64,000 nt of DNA from Streptomyces sp. DH-12 (GCF_002899455.1 NZ_PPFB01000001.1:1798001-1862000); one strand, 5' to 3'. Shown: positions 16,779 through 25,985, counted from the stretch's first letter. Notes: generated by a model from the letters alone, not told the origin. Numbers and translations: made by a program.

Positions 16779-17488
16779 GGCTCCGTCCGGCTTCGCGCGC
16801 GCGAGTCGGGGGGCACCAGCTCCCGCAGCGACACCCCCGTCAAGCTCCGCACCTCGCGGGCCAGATGAGGCTGGTCGGCGTAGCCGGCGTGGGCCGCGGT
16901 CTCCGCGAAGGGGACGCCCGCGCGCGCCAGGGCCAGCGCGCGGCGCATGCGGAGGATGCGGGCCAGGGTCTTGGGGCCGTAGCCGAAGGCGGCGAGCGAT
17001 CTGCGGTGCAACCGGCGTGCCCCGATGCCCAGCTCGTCGGCCGTCGCGGCGACCGGGCGGCCCGCGTCGAGGGCCGCGACCAGGCGGGTCAGCAGCGGGT
17101 CGGGCGGGGCGGCCGACGCGGCCAGGCCCAGGGCGACGTCCTCCAGGCCGCGCGCCGGATGGTCCGCGGCGTGCACGCGGGCGGTCGCGCGCCGTACCTC
17201 CGCGGCCGGCCACAGGTCGGCCAGGTCCACGCGGCGGTCGCGCAGTTCGTGGGCGGGCACGCCCAGCAGGGCGGGCGCGGTGCCGGGGCGGAAGCGGACG
17301 CCGGCCCAGGCGCTCGCGGCGCCGGCGACGTGCGCGCGGGTGTCGGGGCCGGCCACCAGCAGGCGGCCGTCGTGCCACAGCAGGTCCATGCAGCCGTCGG
17401 GCAGCACCCGGCCCGGCCCGCCGTCGCCCGACGGGACGCTGGTCCACACGGCCGCGCCCGGCAGCCGTGACGCGCGCTCCCTGTACAT
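16775..17488 (-). CDS. AraC family regulator (DUF6597-type N-terminus)
   Basis: 237 residues. The N-terminal half carries the [20 protein letters not shown] segment typical of the small regulators with a DUF6597-like domain. The C-terminal half has the AraC double helix-turn-helix, ending [29 protein letters not shown]. Start ATG 17488 with TAACCT seven bases upstream (leaderless pattern). The VOC gene converges on it with a 4-base overlap, which suggests but does not prove a functional link. The ligand is unknown. Confidence 0.8.
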   Translation of the reverse strand: MYRERASRLPGAAVWTSVPSGDGGPGRVLPDGCMDLLWHDGRLLVAGPDTRAHVAGAASAWAGVRFRPGTAPALLGVPAHELRDRRVDLADLWPAAEVRRATARVHAADHPARGLEDVALGLAASAAPPDPLLTRLVAALDAGRPVAATADELGIGARRLHRRSLAAFGYGPKTLARILRMRRALALARAGVPFAETAAHAGYADQPHLAREVRSLTGVSLRELVPPDSRARSRTEP

Positions 17489-17495
17489 GGGGGTC

Positions 17496-17501
17496 AGGTT
17501 A
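17496..17501 (-). promoter_or_regulatory. -10 hexamer TAACCT, leaderless-type promoter
   Basis: Seven bases from ATG 17488. It overlaps the first bases of the upstream AraC gene's stop region. Confidence 0.45.
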
Positions 17502-18437
17502 TGCCGCGGCCCTGCCGCGCCACTCCTGCGGACTGACGCCGAAGGCCCGCTTGAAGGCGGCGGACAGGGCGAAAGCGCTGCTGTAGCCGACCTGGCGGGC
17601 GATGGCGGCGAGGGTGTCGTCGGTGTCGCGCAGCCGGTCGGCGGCGAGGGCGAGACGCCAGCCGGTGAGGTACGTCATCGGGGGTTCGCCGACGAGCCGG
17701 GTGAAGCGGCGGGCCAGCGCGGCGCGGGAGACGCCGGCCTTCTCGGCGAGGCCGGCGACCGTCCAGGGGCGGGCCGGGTCGTCCTGGACGAGCCGCAGCA
17801 CCGGACCGACGACCGGGTCGGACAGGGCCTCGTACCAGGCGGGCGGCTCCGCCTCGGGGCGCGCGAACCAGGCGCGCAGCGCGGCGATGACGAGGAGGTC
17901 GAGCAGCCGGTCCAGGACGACCTCCTGCCCGGGTGCGTCCCGCGTGACCTCCGCCGTCAGCAGCGGGGTGAGCGGGCACGGCCACACGTCGGCGCCGAGG
18001 GAGAGCAGCGGGGGCAGCGCGTCCAGCAGCCGGCCGCCGATCTCGCCGCGCATCCGGTAGGCGCCGATGAGCAGCACCGTCTCCCCGTCCGGACGGCCGC
18101 CCCAGGTGCGCACCCCGAGGTCCATCGAGCCGTTGAGGGGCCGCCCGTCGGGGCGGTGGCACGCGCCGCCGGGCAGGATCAGCGTCTGCGGCGCCGTGTC
18201 GGGGGCGTCGGCGCAGGTGTACGGGTCGGGGCCGCGCGCGATGGCGAGGTCCCCGGCGCGCAGCCGGATCCGTTCGCCCCGGTCGGGCAGCAGCCAGGCG
18301 TCGCCGCGCACCAGGAGCATCACCGTCAGCGGGGCGCGGTCCTCCACCCGCACCGCCCACGGCGGGTCGAAACACGCCCGGATCATGAACGCGCCCCGCG
18401 CCCGGGGCCCCTCCAGCAGACCGGTGAGTGCGTCCAT
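17499..18437 (-). CDS. AraC family regulator with cupin N-terminus
   Basis: 312 residues. An N-terminal cupin of the AraC_binding_6 type ([20 protein letters not shown]) covers about 180 residues. The C-terminal AraC helix-turn-helix pair includes [19 protein letters not shown] and [22 protein letters not shown]. Start ATG 18437 with TACGCT ending six bases upstream. It is divergent from the NmrA-like reductase gene, its most probable target; a perfect 16-bp palindrome lies between the two genes. It is followed by the other AraC gene with only ten bases between them, an unusual tandem of unlike AraC regulators. Confidence 0.85.
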   Translation of the reverse strand: MDALTGLLEGPRARGAFMIRACFDPPWAVRVEDRAPLTVMLLVRGDAWLLPDRGERIRLRAGDLAIARGPDPYTCADAPDTAPQTLILPGGACHRPDGRPLNGSMDLGVRTWGGRPDGETVLLIGAYRMRGEIGGRLLDALPPLLSLGADVWPCPLTPLLTAEVTRDAPGQEVVLDRLLDLLVIAALRAWFARPEAEPPAWYEALSDPVVGPVLRLVQDDPARPWTVAGLAEKAGVSRAALARRFTRLVGEPPMTYLTGWRLALAADRLRDTDDTLAAIARQVGYSSAFALSAAFKRAFGVSPQEWRGRAAA

Positions 18438-18443
18438 GGGATC

Positions 18444-18449
18444 AGCGTA
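18444..18449 (-). promoter_or_regulatory. -10 hexamer TACGCT, leaderless-type promoter
   Basis: Ends six bases before ATG 18437. Confidence 0.5.
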
Positions 18450-18484
18450 GACGCGGGCGTATGCGGGCGCGCCGCTCGACGATG

Positions 18485-18500
18485 GTTCCGCGCGCGGAAC
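18485..18500. promoter_or_regulatory. 16-bp perfect palindrome, candidate operator
   Basis: GTTCCGCGCGCGGAAC in the divergent spacer between the AraC-type regulator and the NmrA-like reductase, 18 bases before the latter's ATG. AraC proteins usually bind direct repeats, so another regulator may act here. Confidence 0.45.
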
Positions 18501-18518
18501 GGCGGTTGACTCGGGGGC

Positions 18519-19358
18519 ATGAACGGGACGACGCGTACGAAGGACAGGACACTGGTGGTCACCGGGGCCTCGGGGCGTACCGGGAGCCGGGTGGCGCGGG
18601 CCGCGGAGGCGGCCGGGATGACGGTGCGGGCGGCCTCGCGCGCGACCGGTTTCGACTGGGCGGACCGGACGACGTGGGCGGGCGCGCTGCGGGGCGCCGA
18701 CGCGGCCTGGCTGGCGCACCCGGCCGACGTGGGCGCGCCCGGGACCGCCGAGGCGGTGGCCGGGCTGGCGGAGGCCGCCCTGAGCCTGGGCGTGCGGCGG
18801 CTGGTGCTGCTGTCCGCGCGGGGCGAGGACCAGGCGCTGCCGGCGGAGGAGGCGCTGCGGGCGTCCGGCGCGGACTGGACGGTGGTGCGGGCGGCCTGGT
18901 TCGCGCAGAACTTCAGCGAGGGGCCGCTGGCGGAGGAGCTGCGCCGCGGGGAGCTGGTGTTCCCGGCGGGGGAGGTGGCGGAGCCGTTCATCGACGTGCG
19001 GGACATCGCGGACGTGGCGGTGGCCGCGCTGGCCGGCGGGGAGCGGTACGCGGGGCGGACGCTGACCGTGACCGGGCCGCGGCTGCTCACCTGGGCGGAG
19101 GCGGTGGCGGAGATCGCGGAGGCGGCGGGGCGTCCGCTGACGTACCGGGCGGTGCCGGCGGACGCCTACCGGGAGACGCTGACCGGGTTCGGGGTGCCGG
19201 ACCGGGAGGCCGCCTTCCTCACCGAGGTGTTCGCGACGCTGCTCGACGGGCGCAACGCGCGCGTGGAGAACGGGGTGCGGGAGGTGCTGGGGCGGGAGCC
19301 GCGGGACTTCTCCGACGTCGTGCGGGAGGCGGCGGCGGACGGGGCCTGGAGGGAGTGA
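18519..19358 (+). CDS. NmrA-like NAD(P)-binding oxidoreductase
   Basis: 279 residues. The Rossmann motif is VTGASGRTGSRVA at about residues 14-26, followed by an atypical SDR core (RRLVLLSARGEDQA, VVRAAWFAQNFSE, FIDVRDIADVAVAAL). It resembles the azoreductase/NmrA group that binds NADP and either reduces quinones or senses redox state. Start ATG 18519; no strong ribosome binding site. Divergent from an AraC regulator, a common pairing for these genes in Streptomyces. Converges on the YihY gene. Confidence 0.8.
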   Translation: MNGTTRTKDRTLVVTGASGRTGSRVARAAEAAGMTVRAASRATGFDWADRTTWAGALRGADAAWLAHPADVGAPGTAEAVAGLAEAALSLGVRRLVLLSARGEDQALPAEEALRASGADWTVVRAAWFAQNFSEGPLAEELRRGELVFPAGEVAEPFIDVRDIADVAVAALAGGERYAGRTLTVTGPRLLTWAEAVAEIAEAAGRPLTYRAVPADAYRETLTGFGVPDREAAFLTEVFATLLDGRNARVENGVREVLGREPRDFSDVVREAAADGAWRE

Positions 19359-19406
19359 CGTCGAGGAGTGACGTCCAAGGGGTCCGCCGGGTCCGCCCCC
19401 GGCGCG

Positions 19407-20555
19407 TCAGCCGTGGCGCTCGTCGTCCTCCCCCGGCCCGTCCCCGGTGCGGGGCTGGGCGGGCTTGGCGTGGGCGCGGAGGCGGGCCGTGAGGTCCTCG
19501 GGGGGCAGGAAGCGCGACCAGCGCTCGGGGAACTCGGAGGGCATGTCGGGGTCCGCCTCCCCGGACGCGGCGGTGCGGGCGACGTACTCGGCGACCTGGG
19601 CCTGCCGCAGCCGCTCGTTGGCCTCGCGGGCCGCGGCGGTGGCCGCGGCCGGCCACACCCGGTCGATGGCCGCGTTGACGGCCGCGCCGACCAGCACGGC
19701 GAACGCGGACACGCCGATCCACAGCAGCACGGCCACGGGCGCCGCGAGGGAGCCGTAGATGGTGGGGCCCTCGACGGTGTTGGTCAGGTAGATGCGCAGC
19801 AGGAAGCTGCCGAGCACCCACATGGCGAGGGCGACCAGCGCGCCCGGCATGTCCTCGATCCACGGGGAGCGCACGGGCACGGACACGTGGTACAGCGTGG
19901 TCAGGAAGACCACGGACAGCAGGATCACGACCGGCCAGTAGAGGATCTGCACGACCGTCGTCGACCACGGCACGACGTCCACCACCGCGTCGGGTCCCGC
20001 GACCATCAGCGGCAGCGCGACCGAGCCGATCAGCAGGGCCACGATGAACAGCAGGAAGGCGAGCAGCCGGGTCTTGACGATGCCCCGGACGCCGTCGAGG
20101 CCGTACATGACGGTGATGGTGTCGATGAAGACGTTCACCGCGCGGGAGCCCGACCACACGGCGATCAGGAAGCCGAGGGAGATCACGTCGGGCCGGCCGC
20201 CCTTGGTGACGTCCCGCAGGATCGGCTCCGCGATCTCCGACACGCCCCGGTCGGACAGCACCGTGCGGGAGGCGTCCAGGAGGTTGCGCTGCACGCTCTG
20301 GATGGTGTCCGCGCCGGTCCACGCGTCGACGTAGCCGAGCAGGCCGATCAGGCTGAGCAGCAGCGGGGGCACCGACAGCAGCGTGAAGAACGCCGCCTCG
20401 GCCGCCAGGCCCAGGATGCGGTACTCCATGCACGAGTTGACGGTGTCCTTGAGCAGCAGCCAGGCCGTCCTGCGTTTGGAGACGTTCCGGTACAGGGCGC
20501 GTGCCCGGTGGAGCCGACCGGAGGGCGCGTCTGGGAATTCACTTGCTGGCTGCAC
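19407..20555 (-). CDS. YihY/BrkB family inner-membrane protein
   Basis: 382 residues with about six membrane segments between residues 50 and 290; typical stretches are FFTLLSVPPLLLSLIGLLGY, FLIAVWSGSRAVNVFI and LLWIGVSAFAVLVGAAVNAA. The C-terminal 80 residues are polar and cytoplasmic (ending GPGEDDERHG). The family was once called RNase BN but has no nuclease role; its function is unclear, with possible envelope or transport roles. Start GTG 20555, with TACCTT six bases upstream and no ribosome binding site. It is divergent from the AidB-like gene. Confidence 0.85.
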   Translation of the reverse strand: MQPASEFPDAPSGRLHRARALYRNVSKRRTAWLLLKDTVNSCMEYRILGLAAEAAFFTLLSVPPLLLSLIGLLGYVDAWTGADTIQSVQRNLLDASRTVLSDRGVSEIAEPILRDVTKGGRPDVISLGFLIAVWSGSRAVNVFIDTITVMYGLDGVRGIVKTRLLAFLLFIVALLIGSVALPLMVAGPDAVVDVVPWSTTVVQILYWPVVILLSVVFLTTLYHVSVPVRSPWIEDMPGALVALAMWVLGSFLLRIYLTNTVEGPTIYGSLAAPVAVLLWIGVSAFAVLVGAAVNAAIDRVWPAAATAAAREANERLRQAQVAEYVARTAASGEADPDMPSEFPERWSRFLPPEDLTARLRAHAKPAQPRTGDGPGEDDERHG

Positions 20556-20561
20556 GAACCA

Positions 20562-20567
20562 AAGGTA
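20562..20567 (-). promoter_or_regulatory. -10 hexamer TACCTT, leaderless-type promoter
   Basis: Ends six bases before GTG 20555. Confidence 0.45.
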
Positions 20568-20633
20568 TCCGCCACGCCCGGCGGCACTCACCCACAGGCC
20601 CGGTCCTCGCGTGAGGCGGGGCGGGGGCCGGGG

Positions 20634-20639
20634 TAGGTT
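20634..20639 (+). promoter_or_regulatory. -10 hexamer TAGGTT, leaderless-type promoter
   Basis: Ends six bases before ATG 20646. Confidence 0.5.
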
Positions 20640-20645
20640 CGCCTC

Positions 20646-22280
20646 ATGGCAGGCACCACGCACACCGTGACCAACCAGGCCCCGCCGCTCGTCCAGTACG
20701 ACGTGTTCGGCTCGGACCGGGCCCTGGTGGGGGCGGTCGAGCGGCACCTGGCGCCCGAGGCGCGGGAGGCCGGGCTCGCGGAGCTGTCGGCGCTGGGGCA
20801 CACGTGCGGGTCCGCCCAGGTGCAGGAGTGGGGCGCGCAGGCGAACGAGAACCCGCCGCGGCTGCGCACCCACGACCGCTACGGCCACCGGATCGACGAG
20901 GTCGACTTCCACCCTGCCTGGCACCGGCTGCTCGGCAAGGGCGTCTCGGCGGGGCTGACGGCGGCCTGGGGGCGGCCCGGCGGGCACGTGCGGCGGGCGG
21001 CGGCCTTCCTGATGTGGACGCAGGTGGAGGCGGGAAACTGCTGCCCGCTGTCGATGACCCACGCGGCGGTGCCCGCGCTGCGCACCGACCCGGAGCTGGC
21101 CGCCGAGTGGGAGCCCCGGCTGACGTCGGTGATCTACGACCGCGCCCTGCGGGCCCCGGGGCAGAAGCCCGGCGCGCTGTTCGGGATGGGGATGACCGAG
21201 AAGCAGGGCGGCAGCGACGTACGGGCGAGCACGACGGCCGCGCGGCCGCTGGCCGAGGACGGCGCCTACGCGCTGACGGGGCACAAGTGGTTCTGCTCGG
21301 CGCCGATGTCGGACGCCTTCCTGGTGCTGGCGCAGGCGCCCGGCGGGCTGACGTGTTTCCTGGTGCCGCGGGTGCTGGAGGACGGCAGCCGCAACGTGTT
21401 CCTGATCCAGCGGCTCAAGGACAAGCTGGGCAACCGCTCCAACGCCTCCGCCGAGGTCGAGTTCGACGGGACGTGGGCGCGCCGGGTCGGCGAGGAGGGG
21501 CGCGGGGTGCGCACCGTCATGGGGATGGTGGCGGCGACCCGGCTGGACTGCGTGCTGGGCTCGGCGGGGCTGATGCGGCAGGCCGTGGCGCAGGCGGTGC
21601 ACCACTGCGCGCACCGGGAGGCGTTCGGCGGGAAGCTGCTCGACAAGCCGCTGATGCGCAACGTGCTGGCCGATCTGGCGCTGGAGTCGGAGGCGGCGAC
21701 CACGCTGGCGCTGCGGCTGGCGGCGGCGTACGACGACGGCGGCGAGCAGGAGCGGGCGCTGCTGCGGATCGCGGTGCCGGCGGCGAAGTACTGGGTGACC
21801 AAGCGGTGCGCGCCGGTCGCGGTGGAGGCGGCGGAGTGCCTGGGCGGCAACGGGTACGTCGAGGAGTCGGGGATGCCCCGGCTGGTGCGGGAGTCGCCGC
21901 TGAACTCGATCTGGGAGGGCGCGGGCAATGTGCAGGCGCTCGACGTGCTGCGGGCGCTGCGCCGGGACCCGGGTGTGCTGGACGCGTACCTGCGGGAGGT
22001 CGGGCGGGCGCGCGGGGCGGACCACCGGCTGGACGCGGCGATCAAGGACCTGCTGACCGGGCTGGCGGACCTGGAGGGCGTCGAGGGGCGGGCGCGGCGG
22101 CTGACCGAGCGGCTGGCGCTGGTGCTGCAGGGGTCGCTGCTGGTGCGGTACGCGCCGCCGGAGGTGGCGGACGCGTTCTGCGCGGGGCGGCTGGGCGGCG
22201 ACGCGGGCGCCGCGTTCGGCACGCTGCCGCCCACCCTGGACCTGGCGTCGGTCGTGGAGCGCGCCCGGCCGGAGCTCTGA
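20646..22280 (+). CDS. AidB-like acyl-CoA dehydrogenase family flavoprotein
   Basis: 544 residues, almost exactly the length of E. coli AidB (541) and longer than ordinary acyl-CoA dehydrogenases. GMGMTEKQGGSDVR and GHKWFCSAPMSD are the FAD-binding blocks, and NSIWEGAGNVQALDVLRAL carries the family's Glu. E. coli AidB binds DNA and belongs to the adaptive response to alkylation damage; activity as an acyl-CoA dehydrogenase is weak at best. No ada or alkB gene is nearby, so involvement in DNA protection is only inferred. Leaderless promoter pattern; a strong terminator follows. Confidence 0.85.
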   Translation: MAGTTHTVTNQAPPLVQYDVFGSDRALVGAVERHLAPEAREAGLAELSALGHTCGSAQVQEWGAQANENPPRLRTHDRYGHRIDEVDFHPAWHRLLGKGVSAGLTAAWGRPGGHVRRAAAFLMWTQVEAGNCCPLSMTHAAVPALRTDPELAAEWEPRLTSVIYDRALRAPGQKPGALFGMGMTEKQGGSDVRASTTAARPLAEDGAYALTGHKWFCSAPMSDAFLVLAQAPGGLTCFLVPRVLEDGSRNVFLIQRLKDKLGNRSNASAEVEFDGTWARRVGEEGRGVRTVMGMVAATRLDCVLGSAGLMRQAVAQAVHHCAHREAFGGKLLDKPLMRNVLADLALESEAATTLALRLAAAYDDGGEQERALLRIAVPAAKYWVTKRCAPVAVEAAECLGGNGYVEESGMPRLVRESPLNSIWEGAGNVQALDVLRALRRDPGVLDAYLREVGRARGADHRLDAAIKDLLTGLADLEGVEGRARRLTERLALVLQGSLLVRYAPPEVADAFCAGRLGGDAGAAFGTLPPTLDLASVVERARPEL

Positions 22281-22294
22281 GGACGTCATGACAC

Positions 22295-22328
22295 GGGGGT
22301 GGTGCTGCGCCGACACGGCACCACCCCC
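22295..22328 (+). terminator. Terminator hairpin after the AidB-like gene
   Basis: A perfect 11-bp stem (GGGGGTGGTGC at 22295-22305 with GCACCACCCCC at 22318-22328) and a 12-base loop, starting 15 bases after the stop codon. Confidence 0.75.
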
Positions 22329-22486
22329 GCCGCCACGGACTCCCGAAGGGCCGTGCACGCCGCTCGAGGCGGCGTGGCTCGAGTCTCAACCGGTGAGCGG
22401 TCGGGTCACCAGAGTTGCAGGGGGTTGCAACGCGCTGTTCCCGTACCGGTACTGAGCGTCCTCGTCCGGGGCAGACGGCAGTATGT

Positions 22487-22511
22487 GGTTCCACAGTGTG
22501 CGGTTCCACAG
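22487..22511. promoter_or_regulatory. Two 10-bp direct repeats, candidate operator of the GAF regulator
   Basis: GGTTCCACAG occurs at 22487-22496 and again at 22502-22511, 15 bases apart and 21 bases before the start codon. The spacing (about one and a half helix turns) and position suggest autoregulation. Confidence 0.45.
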
Positions 22512-22531
22512 GTTTTCTTCCGGGAGGTCCG

Positions 22532-23809
22532 GTGGCGCTCTCGCCGATGGACGTGTCGCATCTGGCCGCCGTGGACACAGCGCGCGCGGCGCGGGTGCTC
22601 GACGAGGTCCGTTCCGCGGCGCTGTCGGGGCGTCCGGCGCCCGTCGCTCCCCGCCCGGTGATCGGGCAGTCCTGGGAGCGGATGCTGCGCAGCGGCGTGG
22701 ACCCCGACCACGGCTGCCGCAGCGGGCTGCTGCCGATGGACGAGGTGCGGCGGCGCCGGGAGGCCTCGCCGCTGCGCCATGTGCTGCCGGTGCTGCGCGA
22801 GGGGCTGCTGTCGGTCGCGGACGTCGCCCGTCACATCATGGTGGTGGCCGACGAGGAGGGCCGGGTGCTGTGGCGGGAGGGCAGCGCGCCGGTGCTGCGC
22901 AAGGCGGACGGGCTGGGCTTCGAGATCGGCGCGGACTGGCGCGAGGACGTCGTCGGCACCAACGGGGTGGGGACGCCCGCGGTGACCGGACGCCCCGTGC
23001 AGGTCTTCGCCTCCGAGCACTTCGTACGGTCGCACGCCACCTGGACGTGTGCGGGCGCGCCCCTCACCGATCCGCGGGACGGGCGGCTGATCGGTGTGGT
23101 GGACGTGAGCGGGCCGCTGGAGACGATGCACCCGGCGACGCTGGCCTGGGTGGACTCGGTGGCGAAGCTGGCCGAGGCGCGGCTGCGGGAGAGGCACGTG
23201 CGGTCGCTGGAACGGCTGCGCGCGGTGGCGGCGCCGGTGCTGTCGCGGATCGACGGGCGGGCGCTGGTGGTGGACCGGCACGGCTGGACGGCGGCGGTGA
23301 CCGGGATGCCCTACACGGAGCGGCTGGCGCTGCCCAAGTCGGTGTCGGCGGGCCAGCGGTGGCTGCCGGCGCTGGGGCGGTGCTCGCTCGAACCGCTCGC
23401 CGGGGGGTGGCTGGTGCGGGCGGCGGCGGAGCCGTCGGCGCGTCCCGCCGCGCGGATCGTGCTGGATCTGGGCGGGCGGCACCGCCGTTCGGTGCGGGTG
23501 TCCGACGGGACCGGCTCGTGGACCCGGGAACTGAGCCCGCGCCACGCCGAGTTGCTGTATCTGCTGGCGGTGCACCGCGCGGGCCGCAGCGCCGCCGACC
23601 TGGCCCGTGACGTGTTCGGCGACCCGGCGCGCACGGTGACGGTGCGCGCGGAGATGTCCCGCGTACGGCGCTATCTGGGGGCGCTGCTGGAGCACCGTCC
23701 GTACCGGTTCACGGAGTCCGCCGAGGTGAAGGTGGTGCTGCCGGACGACCCCGGGGACCTCTTCCCGCGCACGGCGGCGTCCGCGGCACTGGTGCGCGGG
23801 TCGGGCTAG
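22532..23809 (+). CDS. GAF-domain regulator with C-terminal winged helix
   Basis: 425 residues. The N-terminal half is a GAF region like that of AcoR-type activators (LGFEIGADWREDVVGTNGVG, then LIGVVDVSGPLE), but no sigma-54 AAA domain follows. Instead the last 100 residues form a putative winged helix (LSPRHAELLYLLAVHRAGRSAADLARDVFG...RAEMSRVRRYLG). GTG 22532 is chosen because GGGAGG lies just before it; the in-frame reading upstream is leader. The ligand is unknown; AcoR-like GAF domains often sense small alcohols or ketones. Direct repeats upstream may be its own operator. Confidence 0.8.
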   Translation: MALSPMDVSHLAAVDTARAARVLDEVRSAALSGRPAPVAPRPVIGQSWERMLRSGVDPDHGCRSGLLPMDEVRRRREASPLRHVLPVLREGLLSVADVARHIMVVADEEGRVLWREGSAPVLRKADGLGFEIGADWREDVVGTNGVGTPAVTGRPVQVFASEHFVRSHATWTCAGAPLTDPRDGRLIGVVDVSGPLETMHPATLAWVDSVAKLAEARLRERHVRSLERLRAVAAPVLSRIDGRALVVDRHGWTAAVTGMPYTERLALPKSVSAGQRWLPALGRCSLEPLAGGWLVRAAAEPSARPAARIVLDLGGRHRRSVRVSDGTGSWTRELSPRHAELLYLLAVHRAGRSAADLARDVFGDPARTVTVRAEMSRVRRYLGALLEHRPYRFTESAEVKVVLPDDPGDLFPRTAASAALVRGSG

Positions 23810-23923
23810 CATCTGGCCGGAAACCGCCGCGCCGACGGGGTACACATGTACGTGAGCGCGTGCGGGTGGGCGGTCCGTGCGTGGAATTGCGGGGTCTTCG
23901 TCCCGTCCGGCGGCCGGCTGTCG

Positions 23924-23947
23924 TAGCATCCGGGGACGGGCCGTCCC
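23924..23947 (+). promoter_or_regulatory. Promoter (-10 TAGCAT) with overlapping palindrome
   Basis: TAGCAT at 23924-23929 is followed three bases later by the inverted repeat GGGACGG-G-CCGTCCC (23933-23947), which would cover the transcription start of the secreted-protein gene. Confidence 0.4.
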
Positions 23948-24007
23948 ATCTGCTCCACGGTCAACCCGGGGATCACCGGACGCAGTTGGCTCGCTCGGGA
24001 GGACGTC

Positions 24008-25282
24008 ATGAAGCATCGCGGCAGACACCGCCGGCGCCACAGAGGCAGGGCGCTGCGCGCCGCGCTGACCGGTACGGCCCTGGCGCTCACCGCGGCCGCC
24101 ACCATGATCAGCACCTCGCAGGCCACCGACGCCGACGACCCCGGCGCGCTGCGCCCGCTCACCGCGACCGCCGACACGGCGCCGCTCCGGCTGACCGAAC
24201 ACGCCGTCCCGGGCGCCGAGCTGAACCGTCTCACCGCGTCGATGGGCCCGGCCGTGGGGGTGGGCGCGGTGCTCGCCGACCCGGACGGGGCGCTGGAGGA
24301 CGCCGAGGGGTGCACGGACGACGACCGGCGCGCGCTGCCCGTCGAGCCGGCCGTGTCCCGGGCGTACTGCTGGCCGGAGCGGGACACCGACGGCTGGCGG
24401 CCCGGTGCGGTCACCACCTCCGGGGACGCCGACGAGGACGGCCGCTGGGGCGCGCACCGGGTGGTCCTCTCCGGCTGGACCCGCGGCGCCGGCACGCCCG
24501 ACGGGCAGGGGCTCGCGCGGGTCGCCTTCGTGGCCGCCGACGACGACCGGGCGCCGCGCTACACCTGGGCGCTGCTCGCCGTGCCGGTGGACGGGGGCCG
24601 GGACTTCCGCGGGCTGGGCTCCGACGTGTCCGGCATGGTCTGGTACGAGGACAAGCTGCTCGTCACCGCGGGCCGGGGCGAGGGCGGCGCGCTGTACGTG
24701 TACGACCTGGACCGGGTGCAGCGGGCCACGGTGGACGCGGACGCCGTGGGGCGGGTGCCCGGCGGCTGGTCGGCGGCGGGCGCCCGGTACGTGCTCCCGG
24801 CGGTCGCCTCCTACGGGACGGCCGGCGCCGGCGCGCCGCGGCCGGGCGGGATCGCCCTGGACCGCAGCACCGCGCCGGACAGTCTGGTGGTGCACGAGGC
24901 GGCGCCCGCGGACGAGGAGGGGCCGACCCGGCTGTGGCGGTACGCGTTCGGCGCCCGTCCGGAGCGGGCCGGGCTGCTGGAGGCGGAGCCGGTCGCGGTG
25001 TACGAGACGGAGCTGACGCGGGTGCGCGGGGTGCTGGCGCACCGGTCGGAGTGGTACCTGAGCCGGGCCACGGGGGCGCCGGAGGAGCGCGGCACGCTGT
25101 GGCGGCAGGACACCGAGGGGGCGCGCCCGGTGCGCTGCGGGGCGGACGAGACGTACCGCTGCTGGAGCGGTCCCGCGACGTCCCTGTCGTACTGGCAGGC
25201 GACCGGGGACGTGTGGTCGCAGTCGGGGCGGATGCTGTTCGCGCTGCCGCTGGCGTCGATCGACGAGTCGCTGGAGCGGTAG
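24008..25282 (+). CDS. Secreted protein of unknown function
   Basis: 424 residues. An Arg/His-rich N-terminus (KHRGRHRRRHRGRALRAAL) is followed by a hydrophobic segment and an AxA-like cleavage region near residue 38, so export is likely (Sec, or Tat-like given the arginines). The mature protein is acidic and rich in short beta-strand-like repeats such as YTWALLAVPVDGG, MVWYEDKLLVTAGRG and RLWRYAFGARP, suggesting a beta-propeller. GGGAGG precedes ATG 24008. No catalytic motif is recognised. Probably monocistronic, with its own promoter and palindrome upstream. Confidence 0.7.
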   Translation: MKHRGRHRRRHRGRALRAALTGTALALTAAATMISTSQATDADDPGALRPLTATADTAPLRLTEHAVPGAELNRLTASMGPAVGVGAVLADPDGALEDAEGCTDDDRRALPVEPAVSRAYCWPERDTDGWRPGAVTTSGDADEDGRWGAHRVVLSGWTRGAGTPDGQGLARVAFVAADDDRAPRYTWALLAVPVDGGRDFRGLGSDVSGMVWYEDKLLVTAGRGEGGALYVYDLDRVQRATVDADAVGRVPGGWSAAGARYVLPAVASYGTAGAGAPRPGGIALDRSTAPDSLVVHEAAPADEEGPTRLWRYAFGARPERAGLLEAEPVAVYETELTRVRGVLAHRSEWYLSRATGAPEERGTLWRQDTEGARPVRCGADETYRCWSGPATSLSYWQATGDVWSQSGRMLFALPLASIDESLER

Positions 25283-25374
25283 CGGGTCACCGGAGCGGTA
25301 GCCGGACCAGGGGGGTGTCCGGCCTCTGGTCAGGCGTTCGACACGGGTGTGTGCCGGATGGTTGTCTTTCGGCC

Positions 25375-25947
25375 ATGACGACCCTCTCCGTGACCACTTG
25401 GTCCCTGGAGCAGACCGCGCCCACCGATCTCCGTCCGGCCGCCGTGCCCGAGGGGGACGTGCGGGTGGTCCGCTCCGAGGTGCCCTCCCCCGAGTTCAGC
25501 CGGTTCCTGTACGCGTCGGTGGGCGGCGACATCCGCTGGACCGACCGGCTGGGCTGGACGTACGCGCGATGGCGGGAGCATCTGGAGCGGCCCGGCGTGG
25601 AGACGTGGGTCGCCCACGACCGGGGCACGCCGGCCGGGTACGTGGAGCTGGAGGCGCAGGACGAGGGGGTCGTGGAGATCCTCTACTTCGGGCTGCTGCC
25701 CGCCTTCCGCGGCCGGCGCATCGGCGGTCATCTGCTGTCGTACGGCGTGGCCCGCGCCTGGGACCTGGCGGACCGCTGGCCCGGGGTGAAGCCGACCGCG
25801 CGGGTGTGGCTGCACACGTGCAGCAAGGACGGCGAGCACGCCCTGGGCAACTATCTGCGCCGGGGATTCCGGCTGTTCGACACCACGGTGGAGGACGAGC
25901 CGGAGAGGGCCGCGCCGGGCCCGTGGCCGGGCGCTTACCCCGCCTGA
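25375..25947 (+). CDS. GNAT family N-acetyltransferase
   Basis: 190 residues. The acetyl-CoA-binding motif is EILYFGLLPAFRGRRIGGHLL around residues 100-122, preceded by GYVELE and followed by WLHTCSKDGEHALGNYLRRGF. It acetylates an unknown amine, protein or drug substrate. Start ATG 25375 without a clear ribosome binding site; a TTGTCT hexamer lies seven bases upstream. A large inverted repeat 38 bases after the stop may end its transcript. Confidence 0.8.
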   Translation: MTTLSVTTWSLEQTAPTDLRPAAVPEGDVRVVRSEVPSPEFSRFLYASVGGDIRWTDRLGWTYARWREHLERPGVETWVAHDRGTPAGYVELEAQDEGVVEILYFGLLPAFRGRRIGGHLLSYGVARAWDLADRWPGVKPTARVWLHTCSKDGEHALGNYLRRGFRLFDTTVEDEPERAAPGPWPGAYPA

Positions 25948-25985
25948 GCGGTTCCGGCAAGACCGCTCGCACCGCTTGTGACCAA

